A stretch of 64,000 nucleotides of DNA from Nocardioides jishulii (GCF_006007965.1 NZ_CP040748.1:186001-250000), one strand, 5' to 3'; positions 16,206 to 24,938 are shown, numbered from the stretch's first letter. The notes: generated from the sequence alone by a model not told the origin. Numbers and translations are program-made.

Positions 16206-16912
16206 GCGTCCTTCAGCACGTAGCCGACCCCGCGCACCGTGTGGATCAGCCGCGGCTCACCCTCGGCCTCGGTCTTGCGGCGCAGGTAGCCCACGTAGAC
16301 CTCGAGCGAGTTGGCGGTGGTGCCGAAGTCGTAGCCCCAGACCTCGTCGAGGATGAACGAGCGCTCGAGCACGCGGCGCGGGCGGCGCAGGAACATCTCC
16401 AGCAGGGCGAACTCGGTGCGGGTCAGCTCGATCAGGCGCTCGCCGCGGTGCACCTCGCGGCTGGCGAGGTCCATGGAGAGGTCCTCGAAGACCAGCACCT
16501 CCCCGGCCTCGTCCTCGTCGCTGGGGGTGATGCGGCGCAGCAGCGCTCGCAGCCGGGCGAGCAGCTCCTCGAGGGCGAACGGCTTGGTCAGGTAGTCGTC
16601 CGCGCCGGCGTCCAGCCCCTCGACCCGGTCACCGACCGCGTCGCGGGCGGTGAGCACGAGGATCGGCACGTCGTTGCCGGCCTGCCGCAGCGCTCGCGTG
16701 GCCTCGAGGCCGTCGAGCCGCGGCATCATCACGTCCATCACCACGACGTCGGGCTGCACGCCGCCGATCGTGGCCAGGGCCTCCGCCCCGTCGCCCGCGA
16801 GCGCCACCTCGTAGCCGTTGAAGTCCAAGGAGCGACGCAGGGACTCGCGCACCGCCTTGTCATCGTCGACGACGAGGACCTTGGGGCGCGGGGTGGGGGC
16901 GGCGGAATTCAC
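16202..16912 (-). CDS. OmpR-family response regulator (MprA-like)
   Basis: 236 residues: receiver domain with acidic triad DDD (16-18), phosphorylation site Asp60 in '[12 protein letters not shown]', and Lys in '[13 protein letters not shown]', followed by a winged-helix DNA-binding domain ([20 protein letters not shown] ... '[15 protein letters not shown]'). It is the cognate of the kinase encoded next (4-nt overlap). GTG 16912 lies 6 nt after CACAGT, so the operon is probably leaderless. Targets unknown; autoregulation is common in this family but no direct repeat was confirmed here. Confidence 0.92.
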   Translation of the reverse strand: MNSAAPTPRPKVLVVDDDKAVRESLRRSLDFNGYEVALAGDGAEALATIGGVQPDVVVMDVMMPRLDGLEATRALRQAGNDVPILVLTARDAVGDRVEGLDAGADDYLTKPFALEELLARLRALLRRITPSDEDEAGEVLVFEDLSMDLASREVHRGERLIELTRTEFALLEMFLRRPRRVLERSFILDEVWGYDFGTTANSLEVYVGYLRRKTEAEGEPRLIHTVRGVGYVLKDA

Positions 16913-17011
16913 GGCTCCACTGTGCCATCGACCCCTGAGACATCGCTGAAAACCAGGAGTGAACGCCCCAACAGAAAGGCGGACGCCGTGACCCCCGCGA
17001 CTGGGTGGCGG

Positions 17012-17881
17012 TCAGAAGCGGGCTGCGATGGCACCGGCGCGCGCGCCGTAGCTGCCGCCGAACATGCACGCGTGCACGAGCAGGGGGAAGAGCTGGTGGA
17101 TGCCCTGGCGCTCCTCCCAGCCGTCGGCCAGCGGCGCGACCTCCGTGTAGCCCGCCACCGCTCGCGCCAGGTGGGGGAGGCCGAAGAGGGCGAGCATCGC
17201 CAGGTCGGTCTCGCGGTGACCGCCGTGGGCGGCGGGGTCGATGAGGTGGACCTGTCCGTCCATGCCCCACAGGCAGTTGCCGTTCCACAGGTCGCCGTGC
17301 AGGCGGGCCGGGCCCTCCTCGGGGACGAGGTCGGGCAGGCGTCCCACGAGCGACTCGATCGCGGTGGCGTCGTTCTCGAGGATCGCCCCGCGGTCGCGGG
17401 CCAGCTTGAGGTAGGGGAGCACCCGTCGGGTCGCGTAGAACTCCGCCCACGTGGCTGCCGTGCGGTTGGGCATCGGCAGGCGGCCGATGAAGCCGTCGAC
17501 GTTCGTGTCGCCCACCGCGCCGTACGCGGTCGCCCCGGCTGCGTGCGTACGCGCGAGCCGGGCGCCGAAGTCGGCCGCCGCTTCCTGGGTGGCGCGTCCC
17601 GGCTCGATCCAGCGGACGATCAGGCAGTCGGTGTCGACCGCGAGGAGCTCGGCCACCGGTGCGCCGTCGACGACCTCACGCAGCCACGCCAGACCGCGCG
17701 CCTCCGCCTCGAAGAACCCCTCCGGAGGTCGCGGCAGGGTCTTCATGAGCGCCGTGGTGCCGTCGTTGAGGCGCAGCCGGTGGGCGGTGGCGATGTCGCC
17801 TCCGGCGACCGGGGCGGTGCTCACCACCGCACGGCCCAGCAGGCCTTCGGCACGCTTGGCGACGAGCGGGGCGCGGGTCAT
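17012..17881 (-). CDS. fructosamine kinase family protein
   Basis: 289 residues, aminoglycoside phosphotransferase-like fold. Seen: the HGDLWNGN catalytic loop, the metal-binding 'DPAAHGGHRETDLAMLALFG' stretch, and the N-terminal 'GGDIATAHRLRLNDG ... MKTLPRP' ATP-binding sheet. Family members phosphorylate sugar amines on glycated proteins or amino acids so that they decompose (protein repair). The ATG overlaps the stop of the phosphatase gene by 4 nt, so the two are co-translated. Substrate is inferred only from the family. Confidence 0.88.
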   Translation of the reverse strand: MTRAPLVAKRAEGLLGRAVVSTAPVAGGDIATAHRLRLNDGTTALMKTLPRPPEGFFEAEARGLAWLREVVDGAPVAELLAVDTDCLIVRWIEPGRATQEAAADFGARLARTHAAGATAYGAVGDTNVDGFIGRLPMPNRTAATWAEFYATRRVLPYLKLARDRGAILENDATAIESLVGRLPDLVPEEGPARLHGDLWNGNCLWGMDGQVHLIDPAAHGGHRETDLAMLALFGLPHLARAVAGYTEVAPLADGWEERQGIHQLFPLLVHACMFGGSYGARAGAIAARF

Positions 17882-18396
17882 CGTCCGACGACGTCCGCCA
17901 CGAGCTCGACCAGGTGTGCACTCGTCCGCTCCACCATGTCCAGCACCTCCGTGAATCCGTCGTCTCCACCGTAGTACGGGTCCGGGACCTCCTCACCGGG
18001 AAAGTCAGGATCGAAGTCGCGGAAGAGGCGTACGCGGCTCCGCTCGACCCCACCGGTCACGTCGGCCAGGTTGGCGCGGTCCATGACGAGGATCAGGTCG
18101 ACCTCGTCGTGCCAGGAGTCCTGGAACTGCTGCGCGCGATGGCGGGTGGCGTCGTAGCCGGCGTCGGTCAGGGTCCTCGCGGAGCGCGGATCCATCCCCT
18201 TGCCGATGTGGTAGTCGGCGGTGCCCGCGGAGAAGACCTCCACCACGTCGTCGAGCCCGGCCTCGGCCATCCGCGCCGACAGCACCACCTCGGCCACCGG
18301 GGAGCGGCAGATGTTGCCGAGGCAGACCATGGCGATGCGGTAGCGACCCGGGTGCAGCGGTGCCGGGAGCTCGGTCGCCGCGCTCGTCAGTCGCAT
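17878..18396 (-). CDS. low-molecular-weight protein-tyrosine phosphatase
   Basis: 172 residues. The active-site P-loop CLGNICRS (C25-x5-R31) is near the N-terminus and the general-acid loop 'VPDPYYGGDDGF' near the C-terminus, both diagnostic for LMW-PTPs (PtpA type). The ATG at 18396 overlaps the stop of the upstream holin-like gene by 1 nt, and its own stop overlaps the fructosamine kinase start, so three genes form one tightly packed operon (18791 to 17012). A role in dephosphorylating protein tyrosine or arginine is inferred from the family. Confidence 0.9.
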   Translation of the reverse strand: MRLTSAATELPAPLHPGRYRIAMVCLGNICRSPVAEVVLSARMAEAGLDDVVEVFSAGTADYHIGKGMDPRSARTLTDAGYDATRHRAQQFQDSWHDEVDLILVMDRANLADVTGGVERSRVRLFRDFDPDFPGEEVPDPYYGGDDGFTEVLDMVERTSAHLVELVADVVGR

Positions 18397-18791
18397 CAGT
18401 CGCGGTCCTCGACCAGGATCCCCGAGACGATGCGCTCGACGATGGTGATCACCAGCGAGCCGCCCACCGCGACCCAGAAGCCGCTGACGTGGAAGCCCAG
18501 CCCGAACTGGTCGGCGATCCATCCGGCCAGCATCAGCATGAGGGCGTTGACGACGAGGAGGAAGAGGCCGAGCGTCAGCACGATCAGGGGCAGGGAGAGG
18601 AGCTTCACGACCGGGGCGACCACCTGGTCGACGACCCAGATGATCAGGGCGACCAGGGCCACCGGGACGATCTTCTCGCGGAACTCCGTGCTCAACGGCG
18701 AGCTGGCGCCGTCGAACGAGATGCCGTCGAAGATCCACGCGGCGACGGCGACGGCGGCCATCGTGGCGATGAGGGAACCGAGGAAGCGCAT
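18396..18791 (-). CDS. phage-holin-superfamily-IV-like membrane protein
   Basis: 131 residues with four hydrophobic segments (about 5-20, 43-62, 66-90, 101-122), the layout of the PF04020-type 'phage holin family' small membrane proteins that are widespread in bacterial chromosomes and not linked to phages here. No lysin or phage gene is nearby. The gene leads the operon with the phosphatase and fructosamine kinase; TAGGGT lies 6 nt before its ATG, indicating a leaderless promoter at 18798-18803. Function unknown. Confidence 0.8.
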   Translation of the reverse strand: MRFLGSLIATMAAVAVAAWIFDGISFDGASSPLSTEFREKIVPVALVALIIWVVDQVVAPVVKLLSLPLIVLTLGLFLLVVNALMLMLAGWIADQFGLGFHVSGFWVAVGGSLVITIVERIVSGILVEDRD

Positions 18792-18910
18792 GACCTCACC
18801 CTAGGCCTCCCGGGGTGAGCGCGGGGGAGGAGCGGACGCGGGCCAGCTCCGCGCACCCGTCCATTACCCTCGGACACTTCATCGCAGGTCTGACACGGGG
18901 GAACGTCGTC

Positions 18911-19738
18911 ATGGGTGGGGTCAAGAGAGCTGTCAGCGTCTGGTGCGCGGTTGCGGCGATGCTGGTGCTCGCAGGGTGCGGCGGGTCGGAGGCGGAGCCG
19001 AAGGCCGAGAAGAAGGACGCCGAGCCAACGTCCGTCACGCTCGCCGACCTCACCGACGAACCGTCGGTGGAGATCGTCTATCCGACCATCAAGATCCCTG
19101 AGGGCGCGGACATCCAGCGCATGGACTGGTTGATCGAGCAGCTCCTTGAGCTCACCCGTCGCTCCCTCGACGTCGAACGGCTGTCGCGGGGCAGCGAGCG
19201 TGACGCGGTCACGTGGGCGACGGCGCCGATCGAGGGGATGGGCGACTTCGACATCGCCTCCGCCTTCAAGAAGGACGTCGGCACCGGCTACTCCTTCACC
19301 GTGGGCAACCGCTTCGCCCAGGACGCCCTCCCGACCGGGCCGGTGCACGTGCTGGGTCAGAAGTGGGAGTCCAGGGTGCGGGAAGGGCGGGTCATGGTCA
19401 GGCTGGTCGTCGAGGCGGCGATCCCCTTCGAGGACGGTGTGGCCGTGGTGCGACGGTGGATGGCGCTCAGCACGGGTCTGACGTCCGACATCGCGACCTC
19501 CCGGCCCGGGGTCCAGGCCTACTTCAGGCTGCTCGGGATCGACCACTGCGCCCTCAAGGAGGAGGGCGCGGCGCGACCCGGCGACTTGAGCGAGGTCTCC
19601 GACGCCTTGGAGATGCTCACTGAGCGCAAGGAGGAGGGCGGCCTCAGCGCCTGGGCGCTCGAAGATCTCTCCGATGACTCCTCGAGCGCTCCCGACGAGC
19701 CCGAAGAGCCCGAGGAGGAGTGCGGCGGCAAGGAGTGA
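18911..19738 (+). CDS. lipoprotein of unknown function, 275 aa
   Basis: A lipoprotein signal peptide (VWCAVAAMLVLAGC, lipid-accepting Cys23) is followed by a Lys/Glu-rich linker and about 230 residues without a recognised domain. Conserved-looking stretches are 'SVEIVYPTIKIPEG' and 'YSFTVGNRFAQDALP'; the C-terminus ends in an acidic Glu/Asp run (DEPEEPEEE). ATG 18911 follows GGGGGAA at 8 nt; a frame extending upstream to 18815 lacks a signal-peptide character. Convergent with the EamA gene, 7 nt apart. Probably surface-exposed; nothing more can be said. Confidence 0.72.
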   Translation: MGGVKRAVSVWCAVAAMLVLAGCGGSEAEPKAEKKDAEPTSVTLADLTDEPSVEIVYPTIKIPEGADIQRMDWLIEQLLELTRRSLDVERLSRGSERDAVTWATAPIEGMGDFDIASAFKKDVGTGYSFTVGNRFAQDALPTGPVHVLGQKWESRVREGRVMVRLVVEAAIPFEDGVAVVRRWMALSTGLTSDIATSRPGVQAYFRLLGIDHCALKEEGAARPGDLSEVSDALEMLTERKEEGGLSAWALEDLSDDSSSAPDEPEEPEEECGGKE

Positions 19739-19745
19739 CCCCGCC

Positions 19746-20690
19746 TCAGGTCAGCGCCACCGGGTCCGCCGGATGCTCCGCGCGCGAGCTCTCGGCGAGC
19801 AGGATGCCGGCGACGACGGTCACGCACCCGATGATCGCGACCACGCCGAGGGCCTCCTGGTGCCAGGCCCATCCCAGGGCGGCGGCGCCGACCGGCTCCA
19901 GCATGGCGATCGCGGTCACCGTGGTCGGCGGGATGTAGCGCAGCGCCGCGAGCTCGAGGCCGAAGGGCAGCAGTGTGCCGAGCACGATCACCGAGGCGAC
20001 CACGCACCACAGCGGCACGTGCAGGTGCGAGAGGTTGCCGAGCAGGGAGACCCGCTCGGTGAAGGGGGCGTCGACGAGCCAGAAGGGTTGGGCGACGTTG
20101 ACCGCGACCGCCGCGACCAGGAACGACCAGAACATGGTGCCGACCGACGACATCGTCTGCTGCGCTGCCTCCCCGAGCAGGAAGTACGCAGCGAACGCGG
20201 CCGCCGCGAGCAGGGCGGCGAGGATGCCGATCGTGTCGAAGTCGGCGCCCTTCCACACCTCGGTGGCCGCCGCCAGGCCGATGATCGCCATCCCCAGGCC
20301 CCACCACAGGCGCGCGGTCACCAGGTTGCGCTGGACGAACTTGGCCCAGAGCGCCACCAGGAAGGGGGCCTGGAACTCCAGCAGGAGAGCCAGGCCGATG
20401 GTGAGCCGGTCGATCGCAACGAAGTAGAGGAACTGCAGCGCGGCGACACCGAAGAGGCCGAGCGCGACGACGAGCGCGATCTCCCGGCCCCGCGGCAGGC
20501 GCAGGTCGCTGCGTCGGAAGAGCAGCGCCACGACGAGCAGCACCGCACAGGAACCGGTGATCCTCAGCGAGGTGAGCTCGAGCGAGCTGATCCCTGATCG
20601 CAGGGCCACCCGGGAGACGCCCGAGTTCAGGATGAAGAGGAGGGCGCCGGTCACCACGAGGCCGACGCCGACACCGCGATGGGTCGACAC
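19746..20690 (-). CDS. EamA (DMT) family transporter
   Basis: 314 residues with ten predicted membrane helices arranged as two EamA repeats; the second repeat begins at about residue 150 (FDTIGILAALLAAAAFAAYF) and shows 'LLPFGLELAALRYIPPTTVTAIAMLEPVGAAALGW', the typical end pattern of RhtA-like amino acid/metabolite exporters. GTG 20690 is chosen because CACAAT lies 6 nt upstream (leaderless) and the signal helix follows at once; the open frame continues much further without coding character. Divergent from the VanZ-like gene with only 69 nt between starts. Substrate unknown. Confidence 0.85.
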   Translation of the reverse strand: MSTHRGVGVGLVVTGALLFILNSGVSRVALRSGISSLELTSLRITGSCAVLLVVALLFRRSDLRLPRGREIALVVALGLFGVAALQFLYFVAIDRLTIGLALLLEFQAPFLVALWAKFVQRNLVTARLWWGLGMAIIGLAAATEVWKGADFDTIGILAALLAAAAFAAYFLLGEAAQQTMSSVGTMFWSFLVAAVAVNVAQPFWLVDAPFTERVSLLGNLSHLHVPLWCVVASVIVLGTLLPFGLELAALRYIPPTTVTAIAMLEPVGAAALGWAWHQEALGVVAIIGCVTVVAGILLAESSRAEHPADPVALT

Positions 20691-20746
20691 GGCAGCATTG
20701 TGACCCACGCCGCGGTCGGATCCCGGCTGCGGTGGGGCCAGCCGGG

Positions 20747-20752
20747 TAGGTT
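20747..20752 (+). promoter_or_regulatory. -10 box of a leaderless promoter (VanZ-like gene)
   Basis: TAGGTT lies 7 nt before GTG 20760, without any ribosome site. It helps to decide the start codon of the VanZ-like gene. Confidence 0.5.
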
Positions 20753-20759
20753 TCCCGCC

Positions 20760-21329
20760 GTGGACGGACTGTGGACCGGCGGCATCTCCACGATGCTCGT
20801 CGAGATCGGGGGGGTCGCAGTGGCGAGCCTCCTGCTCGCCCTGGTCCTGCGGCGCTTCCTCCCGCCCTTCACGGCCTGGTCGTTGGCTGCCTTCGTGGCG
20901 GCCGTGGCCTGCATCGGCGTGCTGACGCTGACCCCGGCGTACGAGGTCCCGTCGGTGATCGCTGCGGAGGACCGTCCGACGAGCTGCTCGTTCGACTACG
21001 CCGGACCCTCGCCCGAGGGGTTCTGGATCGTTGGCGGTGACCAGCGCCTGCTCAACCTGGTCGTCTTCGTGCCGGCCGGGGCGTTGCTGGTGATGGGCCT
21101 CGCCCGGTGGCGGGCCGCCCGGGTGTTCGTCCCGCTGGGGCTGCTGGGCCTGGTCGCCTACTCCGTCGCGATCGAGTGGCTCCAGCTGGAGGTCGCCCGC
21201 ATCGACCGCGCCTGCGACGTCACCGACATGGTCGACAACTCGCTCGGAGCCCTCGTCGGCGTCGGGCTGGGGCTGCTGGCGGTCGGCGTGGTCCGGCCCT
21301 GGCGACACACCCGCCCCAGCCGCTCCTGA
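20760..21329 (+). CDS. VanZ-like family membrane protein
   Basis: 189 residues, about four to five membrane helices. The VanZ-like pattern is visible in 'DQRLLNLVVFVPAGALLVM' and 'SVAIEWLQLEVARIDRACDVTDMVDNSLGALVG' (conserved E-W-x-Q, R-x-x-D, D-x-x-x-N-x-x-G). The family was named after a teicoplanin-resistance accessory protein but most chromosomal members have no known role. Start GTG 20760 is supported by the -10 box 7 nt upstream; an in-frame ATG at 20679 would overlap the divergent gene. Confidence 0.8.
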   Translation: MDGLWTGGISTMLVEIGGVAVASLLLALVLRRFLPPFTAWSLAAFVAAVACIGVLTLTPAYEVPSVIAAEDRPTSCSFDYAGPSPEGFWIVGGDQRLLNLVVFVPAGALLVMGLARWRAARVFVPLGLLGLVAYSVAIEWLQLEVARIDRACDVTDMVDNSLGALVGVGLGLLAVGVVRPWRHTRPSRS

Positions 21330-21346
21330 CCTCCGCCCGCCGGGCT

Positions 21347-21352
21347 TAGGGT
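21347..21352 (+). promoter_or_regulatory. -10 box of a leaderless promoter (aminotransferase gene)
   Basis: TAGGGT ends 6 nt before ATG 21359; no Shine-Dalgarno is seen. The gene therefore probably has its own promoter despite the VanZ-like gene ending 29 nt upstream. Confidence 0.45.
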
Positions 21353-21358
21353 GAGCCG

Positions 21359-22438
21359 ATGGCCACCCGTCCCAGCCCTCGTCCCGACGTCGCGGCGATC
21401 CCGCGCTACGTCCCCGGACGCCGCCCGACACCTCGGCCAGGGGTGACGACGTACAAGCTCTCCTCCAACGAGAACCCGTTCCCGCCGCTGCCCGGCGTGG
21501 TCGAGGCGGTCGCCGAGGCGACCGTCCGCTCCGCGTCCTACCCGGACCCGACCTGCCCCGACCTCTACGAGGCCCTCGAGCACCGTCACCCGGGCCGCGA
21601 CCTGCTCGCCGCGACCGGCAGCGTGGCGCTGATCTTCCACGCGCTCCTGGCCTACTGCCGCCCCGGCGACGAGGTCGTCTTCGCCTGGCGCAGCTTCGAG
21701 GCCTACCCGATCGCGGTCGCCGCCGCAGGGGCCACCGCTGTGCGGGTGCCGCTCACCGCCGACGGGCGCCACGACCTCGACGCGATGCTGGCCGCCGTGA
21801 CCGACCGGACGCGCGTCGTCATGATCTGCACCCCCAACAACCCCACCGGCACGACGGTGTCGCACAGCGAGCTCACCGCCTTCCTGCGGGAGCTGCGCGA
21901 CGACGTCCTGGTGCTCCTCGACGAGGCGTACGTCGAGTTCGTGCGTGACGACGACGCGGTCGACGCCGCGGCGGTGCTCGAGGAGTTCGAGCAGGTCGTG
22001 GTGCTGCGGACCTTCTCGAAGGCCTACGGACTGGCCGGTTTCCGGGTCGGTTACGCCGTCGGGGCCACCGAGGTGCTCGACCCGGTCCGCGCCGTGGCCC
22101 TGCCCTTCGGCGTCACCGAGGTCGCCCAGGCCGCAGCGGTCGCCGCGCTCGCTGCGGAGGACGTGGCCCGCGTGCGGATCGACGCCTTGGTCAGCGAGCG
22201 CGAACGGGTGCTGGCCGGCGTCCGGGCGGAGGGGTGGGAGCTGCCCGTGAGCCAGGGCAACTTCGTCTGGTTCCCCGGAGCGGGCACCGTCGAGGCGCTG
22301 GCCGCGGCTGCGGAGGATCTCGGGATCGTCGTGCGTGCCTACCCGCCCGACGGGGTACGGGTCAGCATCGGCGTCCCGGAGGCGAACGACCGGATCATCG
22401 GTCTGGCCCGCACGGTCCGCCAAGTTGTTGATCATTGA
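21359..22438 (+). CDS. pat: histidinol-phosphate/aromatic amino acid aminotransferase (HisC/Pat)
   Basis: 359 residues, class I/II PLP-dependent aminotransferase. The HisC subfamily features are 'YKLSSNENPFPPLPGV' near the N-terminus, 'ICTPNNPTGT', 'VLLDEAYVEF', and the PLP lysine Lys221 in 'TFSKAYGLAGFRVGY'. It is not in a his operon here, which fits the second actinobacterial copy (Rv3772-type, often called Pat, acting on aromatic amino acids) rather than the histidine pathway enzyme. The choice between HisC and Pat activity cannot be made from sequence alone. Confidence 0.88.
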   Translation: MATRPSPRPDVAAIPRYVPGRRPTPRPGVTTYKLSSNENPFPPLPGVVEAVAEATVRSASYPDPTCPDLYEALEHRHPGRDLLAATGSVALIFHALLAYCRPGDEVVFAWRSFEAYPIAVAAAGATAVRVPLTADGRHDLDAMLAAVTDRTRVVMICTPNNPTGTTVSHSELTAFLRELRDDVLVLLDEAYVEFVRDDDAVDAAAVLEEFEQVVVLRTFSKAYGLAGFRVGYAVGATEVLDPVRAVALPFGVTEVAQAAAVAALAAEDVARVRIDALVSERERVLAGVRAEGWELPVSQGNFVWFPGAGTVEALAAAAEDLGIVVRAYPPDGVRVSIGVPEANDRIIGLARTVRQVVDH

Positions 22439-22453
22439 ACTAAGGTGGCCAGC

Positions 22454-23458
22454 ATGAGCGACGACCTGAAGCCGACGTACACCGAGAAGGGCAAGGCGTT
22501 CGAGCGGGACATGGACTACATCCCGGACCGAATCCTGGCCGGGGAGCACTCGGCGGACCCCGACGACGCGACGTACGGCGGCCGGGACCCCGAGCGCGAC
22601 GGCATCCAGGTCTGGCCCGTGGAGCCCGGGCGCTACCGGCTCGTCGCTGCGCCGGCCTGCCCGTGGGCCAACCGCTCGCTGATCGTGCGCAAGCTGCTCG
22701 GCCTGGAGGACGTCATCAGCGTCGGCCTGCCCGGCCCCACCCACGACAAGCGCTCGTGGACCTTCGACCGCGACCCCGGCGGCGTCGACCCGGTGCTCGG
22801 CATCGAGCGGCTGCAGCAGGCCTACTTCAACCGCTTCCCCGACTATCCGAAGGGGATCACCGTGCCGGCGATGGTCGACGCCGAGTCGGTCGCCGTGGTC
22901 ACCAACGACTTCCCGTGGATCACCCACGACTTCTTCTTCGAGTGGAAGGACCACCACCGCGAGGGTGCCCCGGACCTGTGGCCCGCCGCCCAGCGCGAGG
23001 AGATGGAAGAGGTGATGAAGCGGGTCTTCACCGAGGTCAACAACGGCGTCTACCGCTGCGGCTTCGCCGGCTCGCAGGAGGCGTACGAGGCCGCGTACGA
23101 GCGCCTGTGGACCGCGATGGACTGGCTCGAGGAGCGCCTGGCGACCCGTCGCTACCTGATGGGCGACGCGATCACCGAGGCCGACGTGCGGCTCTTCACC
23201 ACGCTGGTGCGCTTCGACCCCGTCTACCACGGCCACTTCAAGTGCAACCGCAACAAGCTGACCGAGATGCCGAACCTCTGGGGCTACGCGCGCGACCTCT
23301 TCCAGACGCCAGGCTTCGGCGAGACGGTCGACTTCGAGCAGATCAAGGCGCACTACTACGTGGTGCACACCGACATCAATCCGACCGGGATCATCCCGGC
23401 CGGGCCCGACCCGGCCGTCTGGGAGACGCCGCACGGGCGCGAGTCGCTCCAGGGGTGA
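22454..23458 (+). CDS. glutathionyl-hydroquinone reductase-like (Xi-class GST / ECM4) protein
   Basis: 334 residues. A thioredoxin-like N-terminal part has the catalytic cysteine in 'PACPWANRSLI' (Cys69), and the C-terminal helical GST domain carries 'YLMGDAITEADVRLFTTLVRFDPVYHGHFKCN', the hallmark of the YqjG/ECM4 (Xi) family. The enzyme reduces glutathionyl- or other thiol-quinone adducts; as actinobacteria use mycothiol, that thiol is the likely partner. ATG 22454 has AAGGTGG 7 nt upstream. The downstream DUF72 gene begins 3 nt after the stop. Confidence 0.88.
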   Translation: MSDDLKPTYTEKGKAFERDMDYIPDRILAGEHSADPDDATYGGRDPERDGIQVWPVEPGRYRLVAAPACPWANRSLIVRKLLGLEDVISVGLPGPTHDKRSWTFDRDPGGVDPVLGIERLQQAYFNRFPDYPKGITVPAMVDAESVAVVTNDFPWITHDFFFEWKDHHREGAPDLWPAAQREEMEEVMKRVFTEVNNGVYRCGFAGSQEAYEAAYERLWTAMDWLEERLATRRYLMGDAITEADVRLFTTLVRFDPVYHGHFKCNRNKLTEMPNLWGYARDLFQTPGFGETVDFEQIKAHYYVVHTDINPTGIIPAGPDPAVWETPHGRESLQG

Positions 23459-23461
23459 CCC

Positions 23462-24307
23462 GTGCCCGGGGAGTTGGGGGCCGGGGAGCTGCGCATCGGC
23501 ATCAGCGGCTGGCGCTACGCCGGGTGGCGCGGCGACTTCTACCCGAAGGGCCTGCCCCAGCGTCGTGAGCTGGAGCATGCGGCGTCGCAGCTCACCTCGA
23601 TCGAGATCAACGGCTCCTTCTACTCGCTGCAGCGTCCCACGTCGTACGCAGCGTGGCGCGCCGCCGTGCCCGACGACTTCGTCTTCTCGGTCAAGGGTGG
23701 CCGTTTCATCACCCACCTGAAGCGGCTGCGCGACGTCGACACCGCCCTGGCGAACTTCTTCGCCTCGGGCGTGCTCGCGCTCGGCCCGACGCTGGGCCCG
23801 GTGCTGTGGCAGCTGCCGGCGACGCTGCGCTTCGAGGCCGAGGTGCTCGACGACTTCCTGGGCTGGCTGCCGCGCAGCACGGGGGCGGCCGCCGATCTTG
23901 CCCGGCGCCACGACGACAAGCTCGCGGACGACCGGGCGCTCACCACCACCGAGGTCGATCGGCCCCTGCGCCACGCGCTGGAGTTCCGCTCCGAGACCTT
24001 CGTCGACCCGGCGGCCTACGAGGTCCTGCGTCGCCACGGTGTCGCCTGCGTGCTCGCCGACACCGCGGGCCGCTGGCCGAAGGTCGAGCAGGACACCGCC
24101 GACTTCCGCTACGTACGCCTGCACGGCGACGCCGAGCTCTACGCGAGCGGCTACTCGGCGCAGGCGCTCGACGCGTGGGCCGAGAAGTGCGGTGGCTGGG
24201 CGGCAACCGGGCAGGACGTCTTCGTCTACTTCGACAACGACGCCAAGGGTTTTGCGCCGCACGACGCGATGGCGTTGATGGAGCGGCTGGGCGTCGCGTC
24301 CGGCTGA
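23462..24307 (+). CDS. DUF72 family protein
   Basis: 281 residues with the DUF72 TIM-barrel-like pattern: 'RIGISGWRYAGWRGDFYPKG', 'ASQLTSIEINGSFYSLQRP', 'FSVKGGRFITHLKRL', 'HALEFRSETFV' and 'YVRLHGDAELYASGY', with the final 'VFVYFDNDAKGFAPHDAM'. These blocks are strongly conserved but the biochemical activity of the family is not established. GTG 23462 begins 3 nt after the GST-like gene, so they are co-transcribed; the pairing suggests, but does not show, a shared role in thiol or redox repair. Confidence 0.88.
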   Translation: MPGELGAGELRIGISGWRYAGWRGDFYPKGLPQRRELEHAASQLTSIEINGSFYSLQRPTSYAAWRAAVPDDFVFSVKGGRFITHLKRLRDVDTALANFFASGVLALGPTLGPVLWQLPATLRFEAEVLDDFLGWLPRSTGAAADLARRHDDKLADDRALTTTEVDRPLRHALEFRSETFVDPAAYEVLRRHGVACVLADTAGRWPKVEQDTADFRYVRLHGDAELYASGYSAQALDAWAEKCGGWAATGQDVFVYFDNDAKGFAPHDAMALMERLGVASG

Positions 24308-24331
24308 GTCCGCGCGGTCAGGTGGAGGGGG

Positions 24332-24868
24332 TCAGCGCCCGCACAGCCGGTCGACCTGCGCGAGCAGGTCGGGGAGCGCGGCCGCGAAGGTGTCGTGCGA
24401 CCAGGTGCCGGGCATCGACGTCTGGTGGTAGAGCCCGTCGCCGATGAGCATGATCGTGCGGGCCACGCCGGGGTCGCCCACCTCGGCCTCGATCGCGGCG
24501 AGCCACTGCTGGTGCAGGTCGTCGATCGCCGCCAGCGCGCCGGCGTGGCCGGCCTGCGCCAGGCGCAGGGCCGCGCGGTAGATCGGGTCGAGCTCGTGGT
24601 CGACCTGCCACGAGGTGCGCACGAAGTGCTTGGCGGCGCCCTCCGGCGCGGAACGCATCGCGACGAGGTCGTCACCGGAGACCTGGGCGAAGAGCTCGAG
24701 GACGGCTTCGGCGAGCGCGTCCTTGCTCGGGAAGTGGTAGAGCAGGCCGCCCTTGGAGACGCCTGCCCGGGCGGCGACCGCGTCCATGGTGGCGCCGCGC
24801 TCGCCCTCGACGAGGAGACCGACGTACGCAGCGAGCACCTTGTCGCGTGCGTGCGGGGGACGAGGCAT
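24332..24868 (-). CDS. TetR family transcriptional regulator of the adjacent MFS pump
   Basis: 178 residues. The N-terminal helix-turn-helix is 'ATMDAVAARAGVSKGGLLYHFPSKDAL' (read in two parts at about 26-52), with the common TetR Y-H-F-x-x-K ending; the C-terminal ligand domain is helical. It is divergent from the MFS gene, and the shared promoter region contains a strong palindrome (24908-24931). TACCCT lies 6 nt before its ATG. By family precedent it represses the pump until a substrate binds. Confidence 0.9.
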   Translation of the reverse strand: MPRPPHARDKVLAAYVGLLVEGERGATMDAVAARAGVSKGGLLYHFPSKDALAEAVLELFAQVSGDDLVAMRSAPEGAAKHFVRTSWQVDHELDPIYRAALRLAQAGHAGALAAIDDLHQQWLAAIEAEVGDPGVARTIMLIGDGLYHQTSMPGTWSHDTFAAALPDLLAQVDRLCGR

Positions 24869-24907
24869 GCGTGGAGGGTAGCCGGACGGAGCACCGGGGA
24901 TTCAATT

Positions 24908-24931
24908 ACTGAACCGTCCAGACGGTACAGT
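24908..24931. promoter_or_regulatory. TetR operator between tetR and MFS genes
   Basis: Arms ACTGAACCGTC (24908-24918) and GACGGTACAGT (24921-24931) form an inverted repeat with one mismatch around a 2-nt centre. Its right arm contains TACAGT (24926-24931), which lies 7 nt before GTG 24939 and so is also the probable -10 box of the MFS gene; repressor binding would block it. Confidence 0.75.
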
Positions 24932-24938
24932 TTGGCCA

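Noticed and set aside
18396..18791. Phage-holin-like protein as evidence of a prophage
   Set aside because: No lysin, capsid, tail or integrase gene is near it; this holin-superfamily-IV type occurs widely as an ordinary chromosomal gene.
21158..24262. A very long minus-strand open frame (over 1,000 codons) opposite the aminotransferase, GST and DUF72 genes
   Set aside because: Antisense artefact of G/C-rich third positions; the plus-strand genes have clear family motifs and the frame has none.
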